This document shows, one piece after another, positions 25,084 to 34,376 of a stretch of DNA of 64,000 nt; the stretch's first letter is position 1; every line of letters begins with the position of its first letter. The notes beneath the pieces are model-generated. The model had not been told where the DNA came from, did no database searches, and saw nothing but the letters and a program-made list of their open reading frames with translations. This stretch comes from Arcuatula senhousia. Taxonomy: Eukaryota; Mollusca; Bivalvia; Mytilida; Mytilidae. The position numbers were made by a program, and so were the translations under genes. The DNA is taken from positions 36,380,502 through 36,444,501 of the forward strand of contig OZ020304.1 in the NCBI GenBank assembly GCA_963971305.1, in the 5' to 3' direction.

Positions 25084-25254
25084 AAGTTTCATTTGATTTT
25101 CTAGTATGAATGTTAGTCTGGCGGAATAAGTATATAAATATATATTTTACTGTGATTTGTATAATGTTTACTGTTTATTCCATTCAGAATTATTGTATGT
25201 GTATAATGTATGTGTGCCTTTGATCTTATTGTAAGATGTAAGTTGTGCAAATAA

Positions 25255-25840
25255 AATATTTATTGAGTCAAAGTTGTAGGACGACTCCTTATAGGAGTTA
25301 TTTTCCCTTAATCGTCAAAATGGACAATTTTCACAGTTTTTGAATTTTATATTGGGAATTGAAAACTATAAGTGCTAGAGGAAAAGTTAGCATTGGAGAA
25401 TTCTTAAGATCATTGATATCTATAATAATGATTTCAGGGTCAAAATTGTCAGATGACATCTTATAGGGGTTATGGTCCTTTAAAGGTGAACGATAGTGGT
25501 TAACTTTTGTGTATTTGACCTACTAGTATAGAATGAGAGCTACAGATAGAGAACAAATGTTGTTTGCTTAAATCTTCAGTTCAATTAGCTCTTCAAAAAT
25601 ATCCTTAGGCTAAAGCTTTCAGATTCAGGGTTATTGCCTTGCAGTTTTTTTTACCTCAGATACCCCAAATTATTGACATTACATTACATCAGTCGTTCAA
25701 GTCCGGTGAGCAATTCGGGCTCCTGGGAGCCTCTAGTTAAACTTATGATTCTTTCAATGTCAAAAAGATTTCGGCTAATAACCTATACTTCATACACACA
25801 AGTCAGGTAAGCGATTCAGGTTCCTATGAGCCTTTTGGGT
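25255..25840 (+). mobile_element. Helitron-like repeat, right fragments
   Basis: Monomers (GTTGTAGGACGACTCCTTAT, GTCAGATGACATCTTATAGGGG) lead to a terminus GGTGAGCAATTCGGGCTCCTGGGAGCCTCTAG at about 25703-25736. Here the hairpin is followed by CTAG, the classic CTRR signature of Helitron 3' ends. A second degenerate terminus (GGTAAGCGATTCAGGTTCC) follows at 25806-25835. Confidence 0.55.
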
Positions 25841-25969
25841 TTTTTACGGTACTAGTGATGAGTTACATATATCCAGTTCGTATTTTGCTTCGGACATTTA
25901 CATGGTTTATTTTCACCGAAATGATGGCCTTTGGACTATTTTATGAAAATAACAGTTTTCCGGACTTTT

Positions 25970-26335
25970 TAGCTCACCTGGACCGAAGTGAGCTAATACC
26001 ATCACTTGGAGTCCGTCGTCTGTTGTCTGTCCGTTAACAATTTATCAAAAATCTTCCCCTCTGGAAATATTAAACAGAATTTAATGAAACGTGGTATGAT
26101 TGATCTATTGAGTGTCCTGCACAAAAGTGTGTTTCTTTTTTTTTATCTGTCAAAAATCATAGTCACAGTTGCTAGAAATAGACCAGGGTGGTCAAGACTA
26201 ATGATTTTGGCTTGTTAATCAAAAAGTTTAAGAGATAGAGAAAATCTGTACAACCTAGCTTCTTTCTTCAGCATCAAAAGTTCTACGAAAGTCTCTATTA
26301 AGTCGAAAAAGGCGGATCCAGAGGGGATTAAATTT
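25970..26335 (+). mobile_element. Helitron-like repeat, left-end fragment
   Basis: It begins AGCTCACCTGGACCGAAGTGAGCTAATACC with GTCCGTCGTCTGTTGTC, continues through a degenerate monomer, and stops without a right terminus at about 26330. Confidence 0.5.
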
Positions 26336-26468
26336 CAAAATTAATCTAATTTAAAGAGGATACAAAGAATGTGAAATAAATAAATGCTTCAATGAGGCAT
26401 TAAAAAGGTTACAGGAGTAGGACACAGATTGAGTTCACAGAAGGCGTGCTGGTGAATGTGGATGATGT

Positions 26469-27580
26469 CCCAGATAGCAAGACATTGTTGGGCCAACGTT
26501 GGCATTTAGTTGGCAAGGTTGGCATATGGTTGGCATTGGCCTATATACCTTGGGCCAACGTTGGACCAATGTGTCAAAACCAACGGTTGGCAGTAAGACA
26601 TTGACCCTATGTTGGCCCACCAAAGTACAGCCATCGGTTGGCAAAACGTTGGGTAGCCGAGAATAAATGATTTGGTTATTAAATTAATCCAGTAAATATT
26701 TTAAGGATTACACGGATAAAGCATTGATATGATTATCATTCTTCAAATTCATTTTGAATTTCGATCCAATTGTGTGGTCAAGTCAATATTGTGTGCAAAT
26801 AATGTGCACCTTTGAGTAAACTTACATCTGAATTCATATCGACTTTGCATGATTTATACTTTGAACTTTCTATCCAGGAAAATGAATAGATTTCTCTCAT
26901 CTCTTAATCTGTCAAATTTCTAAGTGTCAAGAAATTCCATGTAAGAGGTTTTAAGTTGTATTCAGAATTAAAAGTTGGGCCAACGTTGGCCCAACATAAG
27001 GCCAACGTCAAAAACTTGATTATTTCCCCTTAAAATCATTATAATATGCAATGATATGAAATTATTTTTACAAGTTATACAAACCAAAACTCAAGTTTCT
27101 TACATATTATGGAACAAAAAATGCATACTTTATTAATTGATTAACAAGTTTTGACAATACTGATGATTCGAATCAATTTTATGCAATATTAAGGTTTTAA
27201 TTTAACCTATTACATTTTAACTTCACAAAAAATAGAGACCTTTAGAATTGACTTCTTATGTTATTGAGATCAGCAAGATCAAAGACAGGTTTCATCAAGA
27301 AACTTCTTGGGTGACTGCTGATCGATTAAATACACTCTATAGTGTATGAATATTAGAGTGAATATAAATATAAGATCTAATAAACACTTCATATTATTAA
27401 CGTTGGTTCGCCGTTGGCATTAACATTTGTACTACGTCGAGCCAACGTCGAGCCAACGGTTGGGAATGACGTGGGCCCGATGAGCAAAATGATGTTGGGC
27501 CAAAATCTTTAGCCAACGATGGGCCAACGAGACTGCCAACCATAAACCAACGTGGGCCCAACATACTTTTGCTATCTGGG
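26469..27580. mobile_element. 1.1 kb inverted-repeat element rich in TTGGCCCAAC motifs
   Basis: CCCAGATAGCAAGACATTG at the left end is inverted at the right end (ATACTTTTGCTATCTGGG, ending 27580). Both ends contain many copies of the self-complementary GGGCCAACGTTGGCCCA motif and its variants (near 26490, 26550, 26975 and 27440-27570). The middle is plain AT-rich DNA. Candidate 8-bp flanks GATGATGT and GTATATGT match imperfectly, so the duplication is unresolved. Minus-strand frames over the motif arrays are artefacts. I cannot name the superfamily. Confidence 0.65.
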
Positions 27581-27759
27581 GTATATGTTGAATGGAGTTT
27601 GATACTGTTTGCAAAATGTCAGTGAGTAGAGGTCAAGTGTATTTCTTTTGTAATTGTGAAAGGAAAAATTGTAACAGGAGCTGTAAGTGCCCCCTCCCCT
27701 AAATAGTAATGTAATTTGAAGTGTCATTCTCTTTGCTTACAATAAAAAGTTGTCTGGTC

Positions 27760-28080
27760 AATATTGCTGAACATAGTCCATATTCCTGTACAAATCTCCT
27801 TGAAAACATTTATATTTGTAAATAAATCAGATTCCACCAAATTACATCAGCAGATCATAGCTAGACACCAATTTATACTTTTGTGCCATTTGTACAAGTT
27901 AAAACAAATTTCATTAAAAGCTTTGTACATGTTTCAACATGTACAGCAAGAGGTGTAAAAACTTGTACGATTGCAACATACATCATGTTGCAATGTGTAC
28001 ATTTTATTTGTACATGTTGCAACATATACAAAGTGGAATGTGACCACACCATATATATACGACACTTGTGAGCGGTATTT
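27760..28080 (+). repeat. Cluster of short palindromes
   Basis: ACATGTTTCAACATGT, GCAACATACATCATGTTGC and TGTACATGTTGCAACATATACA (27925-28030) are near-palindromic. The segment 27892-27952 (GTACAAGTTAAAACAAATTTCATTAAAAG...) reappears at 28582-28642 inside a neighbouring repeat. No coding function is visible. Confidence 0.5.
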
Positions 28081-28188
28081 GCCCCAAAATACTGCTTTAG
28101 AGGCTGATAAAAAATTTCAAAGGCAAACCACTAACACAACCGAGAACGAAGTATAGACAGTATAAGAGCACACAATACAGCTGAAATA

Positions 28189-28995
28189 CAAATGACAACA
28201 AAGTTCCAGACAATTAATTTTGCTACGCCTGACGCGCGTTTCGTCTATTCAAGACTCATCAGAGGCGCTCGCTCTACCAAAAATATTGAAAATGCCAAAC
28301 ACTATATGATTATGAAGAGCATAGAACAGTAAAACCAAAAATATCAAACTAGGGAACCAAATTATTACTAAGATGATCAACCTATGTCTGGGGTAGGAAG
28401 AACCTTAGGTTTTAGACAATTTTGAAATTTAAACAGATAATTTGAAGCTTTGATGTATTCTCCAACACAAAAATGTTTGTGCCGGAGCGGGCTAACCTCG
28501 GGGAATTAAAACTCCACCAACAGTGCTAACCTTCACGGGTGTTCGAAATAAAAATGACAACAAAGTTCCAGACAATAAATTTTGTACAAGTTAAAACAAA
28601 TTTCATTAAAAGGTTTGAACATGTTGAAACATGTACAGCAAGAGCATAGAACAGTATGAAGACTCATCAGAGGCTCTCTACCAAAAATATTGAAAATGCC
28701 AAACACTATATGATGATGAAGAGCATAGAACAGTAAAACCAAAAATATCAAACTAGGGAACCAAATTATTAATAAGATGATCAACCTATGTCTGGGGTAG
28801 GAAGAACCTTACGGTTTAGACAATCTTGAAATTTAAACAGATAATTTAAAGCTTTGATGCATTCTCCAACACAAAAATGTTTGTGCCGGAGCGGGCTAAC
28901 CTCGGGGAATTAAAACTCCACCAGCAGTGCTAACCTTCACGGGTGTTCGAAATACAAATGACAACAAAGTTCCAGACAATAAATTTGCTACGCCT
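28189..28995 (-). mobile_element. Tandem retrozyme-like repeat carrying a hammerhead ribozyme
   Basis: Two units and the start of a third begin with AATGACAACAAAGTTCCAGACAAT at 28191, 28553 and 28957 (periods 362 and 404 bp). They share CAAACTAGGGAACCAAATTATTA, GTCTGGGGTAGGAAGAACCTTA and CGGAGCGGGCTAACCTCGGGG. The first unit has a full hammerhead motif on the minus strand. In the second unit part of the motif is replaced by a copy of 27892-27952. Tandem units of a few hundred bp with hammerhead motifs, transcribed and processed into circular RNA, are known as retrozymes and have been reported from animals including bivalves. Membership here is inferred from unit length, tandem layout and the ribozyme. 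Confidence 0.65.
28226..28267 (-). ncRNA. Hammerhead self-cleaving ribozyme with minimal stem III
   Basis: On the minus strand the order is CGCCU, CUGAUGA, GUCUUGAAUAGAC, GAAA, CGCGCG, UC, AGGCG. Stem I pairs CGCCU (28263-28267) with AGGCG (28226-28230) over 5 bp. Stem II is GUCU/AGAC with a 5-nt loop. Both invariant cores, CUGAUGA and GAAA, are intact. Cleavage is predicted after GUC, between plus positions 28231 and 28230. Stem III is the palindrome CGCGCG, too short for a stable monomer stem. Hammerheads of Penelope-like elements and retrozymes are known to have this minimal stem III and to work best as dimers. Confidence 0.8.
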
Positions 28996-29664
28996 GAAGT
29001 CAAATCGTTAACAAAACACTTCATTAGAAAGTTTTATTACGATTTATGAAAAAAAAAGTTCAATGCAGAAGTAAAATTTTGTTGAAAATGAGAACTGAGA
29101 ATAGGGGATGGTTGTGTCCTTTGAAAGTTTCATTAGCACATATGCAATTATGTCTGCAGTTTGCTAATTAATCTAATTAATTTTTGATCCGAAAAACGGT
29201 ATGGCCGTCATCGTTCCGGAATTACTCCCCGCTTTTTTAGAAATGTTTGAAATTGTCTCCCCTGTTTCCAGACAATTACATAAAAAAATCCCACAAATAG
29301 ATTTTATATAATAGATTATATTGGTAAGTTTACTTTAAAAATGTATGCAAAAAATGTTTACCGTCAAAAATTGTAACTTGATAGAAAAATGAAAACCATA
29401 TTAAAGTTTTTTTCCCTATACGTTTAAAATTTGGGAAGAAATTTGCGCAGCGAATGTGTCCCTGGACATTTGTTTAATTAACAGGTGGAATAACAAACAA
29501 TAAAAGACAATAAACTAACCGTAGAACATTTAATTTGCGATTAGCACAACCATGTAAGGTCATGCTAATGCAATGCTTTTAATATTGTGTGGTCTATTTT
29601 TTAAAGCAACGCAACGATATTGAGATTTTCCCGCGAATTTGCAGGGTTTTCTTTTTACGTTTTG

Positions 29665-29735
29665 GTTTTGAGTACTTTTCGTTTTCAACAGTTTTGGTTT
29701 TGAGTACTTTTCGTTTTCAACAGTTTTGGTTTATG
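29665..29735 (+). repeat. 32-bp direct tandem duplication
   Basis: TTTTGGTTTTGAGTACTTTT followed by CGTTTTCAACAG occurs twice head to tail, then a third partial start. Confidence 0.8.
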
Positions 29736-30136
29736 ACCTTCCAATGTTTTGATTCAAATGCTACTGATGAGAGGTAACTCCTTGAAATATCGATATATAG
29801 CATATCCAAATTAACCGTTTATACCCGCGTTTTGGTATTTGTAATTTTTCCTAGTCATATTTATTTTTATGATTAATGAACAACATAACAACACACAAAA
29901 CAACTTAAGTGCAACCGACAACGCGAATTCAAATCGTAACGAGAGTGCTAGCAAGTGCTCCGGAAGTGTAAGCAGTTCCTGCTTGGTGCAACATATTTGT
30001 CGTCTTGTAATCTTGTAGTTAAAAAGTATGAGTCTTCATAATACGCACAAAAGGTTTGCAGGAAGGTCTTAAATGTATTTGCTTTAGAGTAACACCAGTG
30101 TCTTTAATGTCTAGAGATACTTATACCAATACATGA

Positions 30137-30300
30137 TTTATCGAAATAGAAAATAATGAGATGTAGAATAAGTGTACGCGACAAAGCTCACATAACATGC
30201 GGTGATTTAGAACAAAAAATACAATGTAAAACAGCCAGCAGCCTTCAACGAGGCCAGTAGGCGCCTCTTGCCGTTCTGCAGTCAAAAGTCTAAATAAAAT
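30137..30300 (+). repeat. Dispersed repeat, also at 31912-32050 and 50928-51080
   Basis: AATAAGTGTACGCGAC, CAGCAGCCTTCAACGAGG and TAGGCGCCTCTTGCCGT are shared, with substitutions, by the three copies. The function is unknown. Confidence 0.6.
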
Positions 30301-31497
30301 GCATACTAGGAAATAGCCGCGAATTCGCGGGAAAATCTCAATACATGTATCGTTGCGTTGCTTTAAAAAATAGACCACACAATATTAAAAGCATTGCATT
30401 AGCATGACCTTACATGGTTGTGCTAATCGCAAATTAAATGTTCTACGGTTAGTTTATTGTCTTTTATTGTTTGTTATTCCATCTGTTGAATCAAGTTACA
30501 ATTTTTGACGGTAAACATCTTTTGCATACACTTTTAAAGTAAACTTACCAATATAATCTAATATGATGCAGGTTTAACCTGATAAGCTCCCGCACATTAA
30601 GTCACTTTCTTATATGAATACATGTATGGTACATCATACTTAAAAAAAAGAAAAAACTCATTATCTTTACTGAATGGTAGCAAGAAATGCAAGCTTTTGC
30701 ATGATTATAAAAAAGGAAAACACCTGCAAACAGAACAAGGGAACGATTTTATCTTAAACATTGTAAATATAGGATGGCAAACACCAATTGATAAAAAACT
30801 CCATGTTGAATAGTGTAAACCAACTATCCGATGTTCTTCCTAGGAATCTCTATTTTTATATTTTTGACAGAAAAATCCAACATGGAATAGATTTGAAATA
30901 TCGTCAACTACCACTCAACACCATTTTCATGCATTTAACATGCTTGAATTATTGTCGCGAGACCATTGGAAAATGTACCTTTTTCTTTCAAAAGCAAAAG
31001 TTGTAGTAACATGAGTAAACAATAGCGTAAAATATTTCATTGAGTCGATTGGTTAAAGTACAAAAATGTACAGGTACACAAATTATCACGTGGTTTCTAA
31101 ATAATGGTAGTTTCTTCGACCTGTTAAACCATATTTGGTAATAATAGACGATTTCGGACCTCGAAGAAAACACTTTCACTTTCATTTTCGAATGCAAACG
31201 CTAGAGAGAAAAAAATAACAAAAACAATTTTGTAAAGTGAGGCCAATGACTGCTGGGCAAATATATCAAGTAATTCATTTTGGTTGACATGCACCGAGAA
31301 AATTAGAATGACAGTCAGCTTTCATTTTGTTTTGATAGACGCGACCTCTAGCGATAGAATGGAACAATTCAATAATTCCGGAACGAGGACGGCCATAGCG
31401 TTTCCGGATCAATTTATTAGATTAATTAGCAAACTGCAGACATAACTGCATATGTGCTAATGAAATTTTCAAAGGGCACAACCATCCCCTATTTTTG

Positions 31498-32125
31498 ATA
31501 TATGAAGCTTAGTCGTAGCATTTGTTGTTTAGGCTGCAACCCGGCTAACAAAAATCGGTTCGTTATTTAAGTAGTAGTCAAAGATAGACCCCCTTCTTAA
31601 GCAAGAATCAGACAACATCAAAGAGACAAGTACAAACAAAAGCTTTGTCGAAGAAAAGAAGTTTTATGTTCAGGAAAGATAGCAAGTTTGTAAAGTTTGA
31701 TGGACGTGCTCAATTGACTCGAAAGATTTGACCTGCTCTGTACATGTGTTAATCGTTGACAACGAGGCCGGTGTGTTTCGACAAGCAGGAGTGATTACCC
31801 CTCTGGAGCACATGGGTTTACTATTTTGCGTTGCAGATCTTACTGAACGTAAATATTTTAAGTTGTTTTATGTTTGTTTTACGTTTCCGACTCTCCATAC
31901 CTATATATACGATATTGAGATGTGGAATAAGTGTACGCGACATAACAAACATAAACAAACAGCAATTCAAAAAATCACAACGGAAAACAGCAAGCAGTCT
32001 TCAACATGACCATAGGTCACTGCTTACCGTCTTGCATTGGCCCAAGACTAATAATACAATACAAAAGTATCAAAACCAATCCCTAAATCATCAAATATTT
32101 TGCTTTATACTAGTAATGTAACACC
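31498..32125 (+). repeat. Intergenic sequence with a dispersed repeat copy
   Basis: 31912-32050 is a second copy of the AATAAGTGTACGCGAC family (CAAGCAGTCTTCAACATG, CTGCTTACCGTCTTGCATTGG). The segment 31728-31850 has a 40-codon hydrophobic frame (VLIVDNEAGVFRQAGVITPL) without supporting splice sites. I do not call it a gene. Confidence 0.45.
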
Positions 32126-32861
32126 AGCAGACCTTTGTCAAGAGGGGATATCCTAATAAGATCTTGGATAAAGACATCAACTCTGTCTCTCAGGTGACAC
32201 GATCCAAAACTTTGGAGGCCAGGACTAGACGCAAGAACGGCCGTATATACCTTTGGTTCTAACTTACCACCCTCACAACTTGGCTATACGGAATATTCTG
32301 CTGCGTAACTTCAAATCCATTGTCCTGGAGGATGAACACATGTCGAATGTGTTTACCTTGCCACCCCTGACTACCTTCCGCAAGGGAAAGAGTTTGAGGC
32401 AACATCTAGTTTCAAACTCTTACAACAATGCCACTAGACGTCCTCGCTCCAATTTTTCAGGCACCAAAGGTTGTGGTCGACCTATATGTGTTACATGCAA
32501 CTTCACCTGGGAAACTGAGCAGATAGTCGGTCCCTCAAACACTTTCAAGTTGAAGAACGGTTTCACCTGCATATCTGAAAACGTTATCTACGCCATCCGC
32601 TGTGCCAATTGTTGTAAAATCTACATTGGGGAAACCTACCGTCGGCTAGGAGACAGGTTCGCCGAACACAGACGGAGCGTTCTTAAATGCGAAGATTGCC
32701 CAGTCGGTCAGCACTTTTGTTTGCCCAACCACAGCGTCCACGTTATGCAGGTAACCGTTCTCCTTGAAACTTGTTCTGGTGAGAAACAAAGACAATTTCT
32801 TGAACAGAGACTAATCAAATTTTTAGGAACATTTCAACCCTTTGGCATCAATATAAAATGA
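32126..32861 (+). pseudogene. Penelope-like thumb/linker and GIY-YIG endonuclease fragment
   Basis: The second frame (open from 32229, stop 32859-32861) reads PLVLTYHPHNLAIRNIL, a typical post-RT linker. Next come the cysteine motif GCGRPICVTC (about 32473-32502), then NVIYAIRCANCCKIYIGET (VIY...IYIG core, about 32581-32637), LGDRFAEHRRSV with the conserved arginine, and PVGQHFCLPNHS. A glutamate region CSGEKQRQFLEQRLIKFLGTFQP precedes the end FGINIK. The enzyme would nick target DNA for retrotransposition. The upstream thumb is in another frame, joined by a frameshift near 32245. Confidence 0.85.
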
Positions 32862-33261
32862 CAGTTGTTTACTTAGAACTTGCTGTTTCTTTGTTCCTAT
32901 ACCATTCCCATATTTCATTTATTGTCATCATTTCATATTCATTTTATCATCCTTTTCATGTTAGTCGCATTTGAGTGGTCTGTGTGGCGTTGCGGGGACG
33001 AAAGCGAAATTTCACCCACTCTCACTTAATATAGTGCTCCACGTGGGCTCACACTCACATAATATAGTGCTCCAGGTTGACTGGTTTTGTCCCTACCCAC
33101 CTCTCCTTTTTTCCTGTTGGTCCTCAGATTCATTTTATCTTACACTTTGTTATTGTAAGTCTTTGCAAACAAACTCGTCTCCGCAGGTGGTATACCTTGG
33201 GTCGACACTCGCCATTCGGTTCTGGTCAGCTGATGTGTCAACATCGTTCTTGTTCTTTTAG

Positions 33262-33296
33262 CCCCTGAGGAAGGACTTGCAGTCCGAAAATTTGGG
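33262..33296 (+). ncRNA. Hammerhead-like motif at the Penelope-like element 3' end
   Basis: CCC, CUGAGGA (33265-33271), A, GGAC/GUCC hairpin with loop UUGCA (33273-33285), GAAA (33286-33289), AUUUU, GGG. Stem I would be CCC/GGG (plus G-U), stem II 4 bp, stem III a single pair, with cleavage after UUU. The A between the core and stem II is non-canonical and stem I is weak, so activity is doubtful. Hammerheads in the terminal repeats of Penelope-like elements are established knowledge, and the position fits. Confidence 0.4.
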
Positions 33297-33300
33297 TATC

Positions 33301-34334
33301 TTTTATTTTTACATTATTTTTTACCTTTTATTGTGATTTTCTTGTTTGGATTTTACCTTTTAAATGTGGTTTTACTTCTAAACTATTGTTTTGTAATACC
33401 AGCAGCCTGGCCAGCGTTAGGATTCCAACGATTAATCTAAAGCAAAAGCTATCGCTTCCATTAAACCATATTTATCAATTTATTAAATTGTTATTATAAA
33501 CGTTTGAAATAATGTATGATATTTCATTTTTGATAACTTAGATTTAGGCTAAAAAACCCTAAAGTGGAATTTAAGTCGAACATTTTTTTCTTTTATATAT
33601 TGCTTCAGAAGTGTCATATTACGCCTTTTTAGATTTTCATCAGTTTAATGAAACTATTCAAGGTTATTTATCTCTTTGCTGTTACCCAATTAAAATGGTC
33701 TTATTTCTAAAAACGTTATAAAAAAGAAATATTTGAAATATTGTACAAGTCAGGAGAAATCGCGAAGTTTAACTGAGAGTATAAATCTTTTAAAAGCTAA
33801 TTATATTAGTTACATAGAGTAAAGCTTTTACGTCTTTGATCAAATCAAAAATATAAAATATGTTGGTTTACTTTTCACTTAATCAAGGACCAAACACTCA
33901 CCAAGATAAATCTAGATTTAATAGTTTGAATTATAAGTTCAAAGTCATTAAACACTCAATAAAAATAGATTGGTATTTTCAATAGAATGTTAAAATTTTC
34001 AATAAAACGTCTCTATTTCGAACTTTCTTGTATAAATTCAATACTTTCCTTAACTAATTCGAATTTTACGATGCCTCTTTTTCGTTTTCAATTTCCACCT
34101 TTAGTATAGTTTATTCAAGCGATTGGAATTTTAACCTTAATGTTTCATCGATAGGAAAATTGACAGTTATTTACAGTCACTGATAGAGGTTCGACCACCG
34201 TGTAAAGTACTATATTGGAGCTTGGCGAAGAAAGTGAGACAAACATATTGTGATCCCGCCCCTTTATCATATCATGCATACTTTAACAGTCGTCTGAAAC
34301 TCATTTTGTCGAATGCAATCTTAGTCGATTAGAC
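33301..34334 (+). other. No recognisable feature
   Basis: AT-rich, apparently single-copy sequence. At about 34170-34330 base composition becomes more balanced (GTGATCCCGCCCCTTTATCATATC near 34250), which could be a promoter for the candidate exon that follows. Nothing is decisive. Confidence 0.35.
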
Positions 34335-34376
34335 ATGAATATCTACAGTAACTTCATACATGGCTCAAATAACAAG
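34335..34376 (+). CDS. Possible 5' exon of the EGF-like gene (speculative)
   Basis: ATG at 34335 opens 14 codons (MNIYSNFIHGSNNK) that end exactly at a strong donor, AAG|GTAAGA, in phase 0. The first certain exon of the downstream gene begins after TTACAG at 40321, also in phase 0. Joining would add 14 residues before the hydrophobic signal. Alternatively this is a 5' UTR exon or chance. The distance of 5.9 kb with no coding between is compatible with a first intron. Confidence 0.25.

Larger units (their letters stand above)
18300..25265 (+). mobile_element. Decayed LINE (non-LTR retrotransposon) split by a DNA element
   Basis: The order is a GC-richer 5' start with AAAGATGGCGG near 18319, an apurinic endonuclease domain (from about 18858), reverse transcriptase (about 20330-24080), a C-terminal zinc motif (24880-24940), TAA at 25081-25083, and a 3' UTR with AATAAA at about 25250. 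Many stops and frameshifts show it is dead. The 2.87 kb element at 20435-23305 sits inside the RT. Removing that element and one TTA restores the reading frame (GPDLILNELVKYIYS). The clade is not assigned. Confidence 0.8.
29096..31497. mobile_element. Long-inverted-repeat (palindromic) element
   Basis: The outer arms 29102-29230 (GGGGATGGTTGTGTCC...) and 31370-31495 are inverted copies, including CATTAGCACATATGCA and GTTTGCTAATTAATCTAATTAA. The inner arms 29305-29645 and 30310-30570 are inverted copies as well, including GGTTAGTTTATTGTCTTTTATTG and the sequence around TATTGTGTGGTCTATTTTTTAAAG. The right arm is broken by about 790 bp (30572-31365) absent from the left. The loop carries a 32-bp direct duplication (29665-29728) and a dispersed repeat (30137-30300). 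Related minus- and plus-strand frames beginning MVYFLKQRND come from the arms and are not genes. Confidence 0.6.
32126..33300 (+). mobile_element. 5'-truncated Penelope-like element
   Basis: It begins abruptly in the thumb/linker region (QQTFVKRGYPNKILDKDINS) and continues through the linker and GIY-YIG endonuclease to TGA at 32861. A 3' region of about 440 bp follows, with GAGTGGTCTGTGTGGCG and TAATATAGTGCTCCA duplicated at 33028 and 33060. It ends in a hammerhead-like hairpin at 33262-33296. The reverse transcriptase palm is missing, so it is dead on arrival or decayed. Confidence 0.8.

Noticed and set aside
29764..29790. CTGATGAGAGG...GAAA as a second hammerhead
   Set aside because: Stem II would need three extra unpaired bases before GAAA and no stem I is visible.
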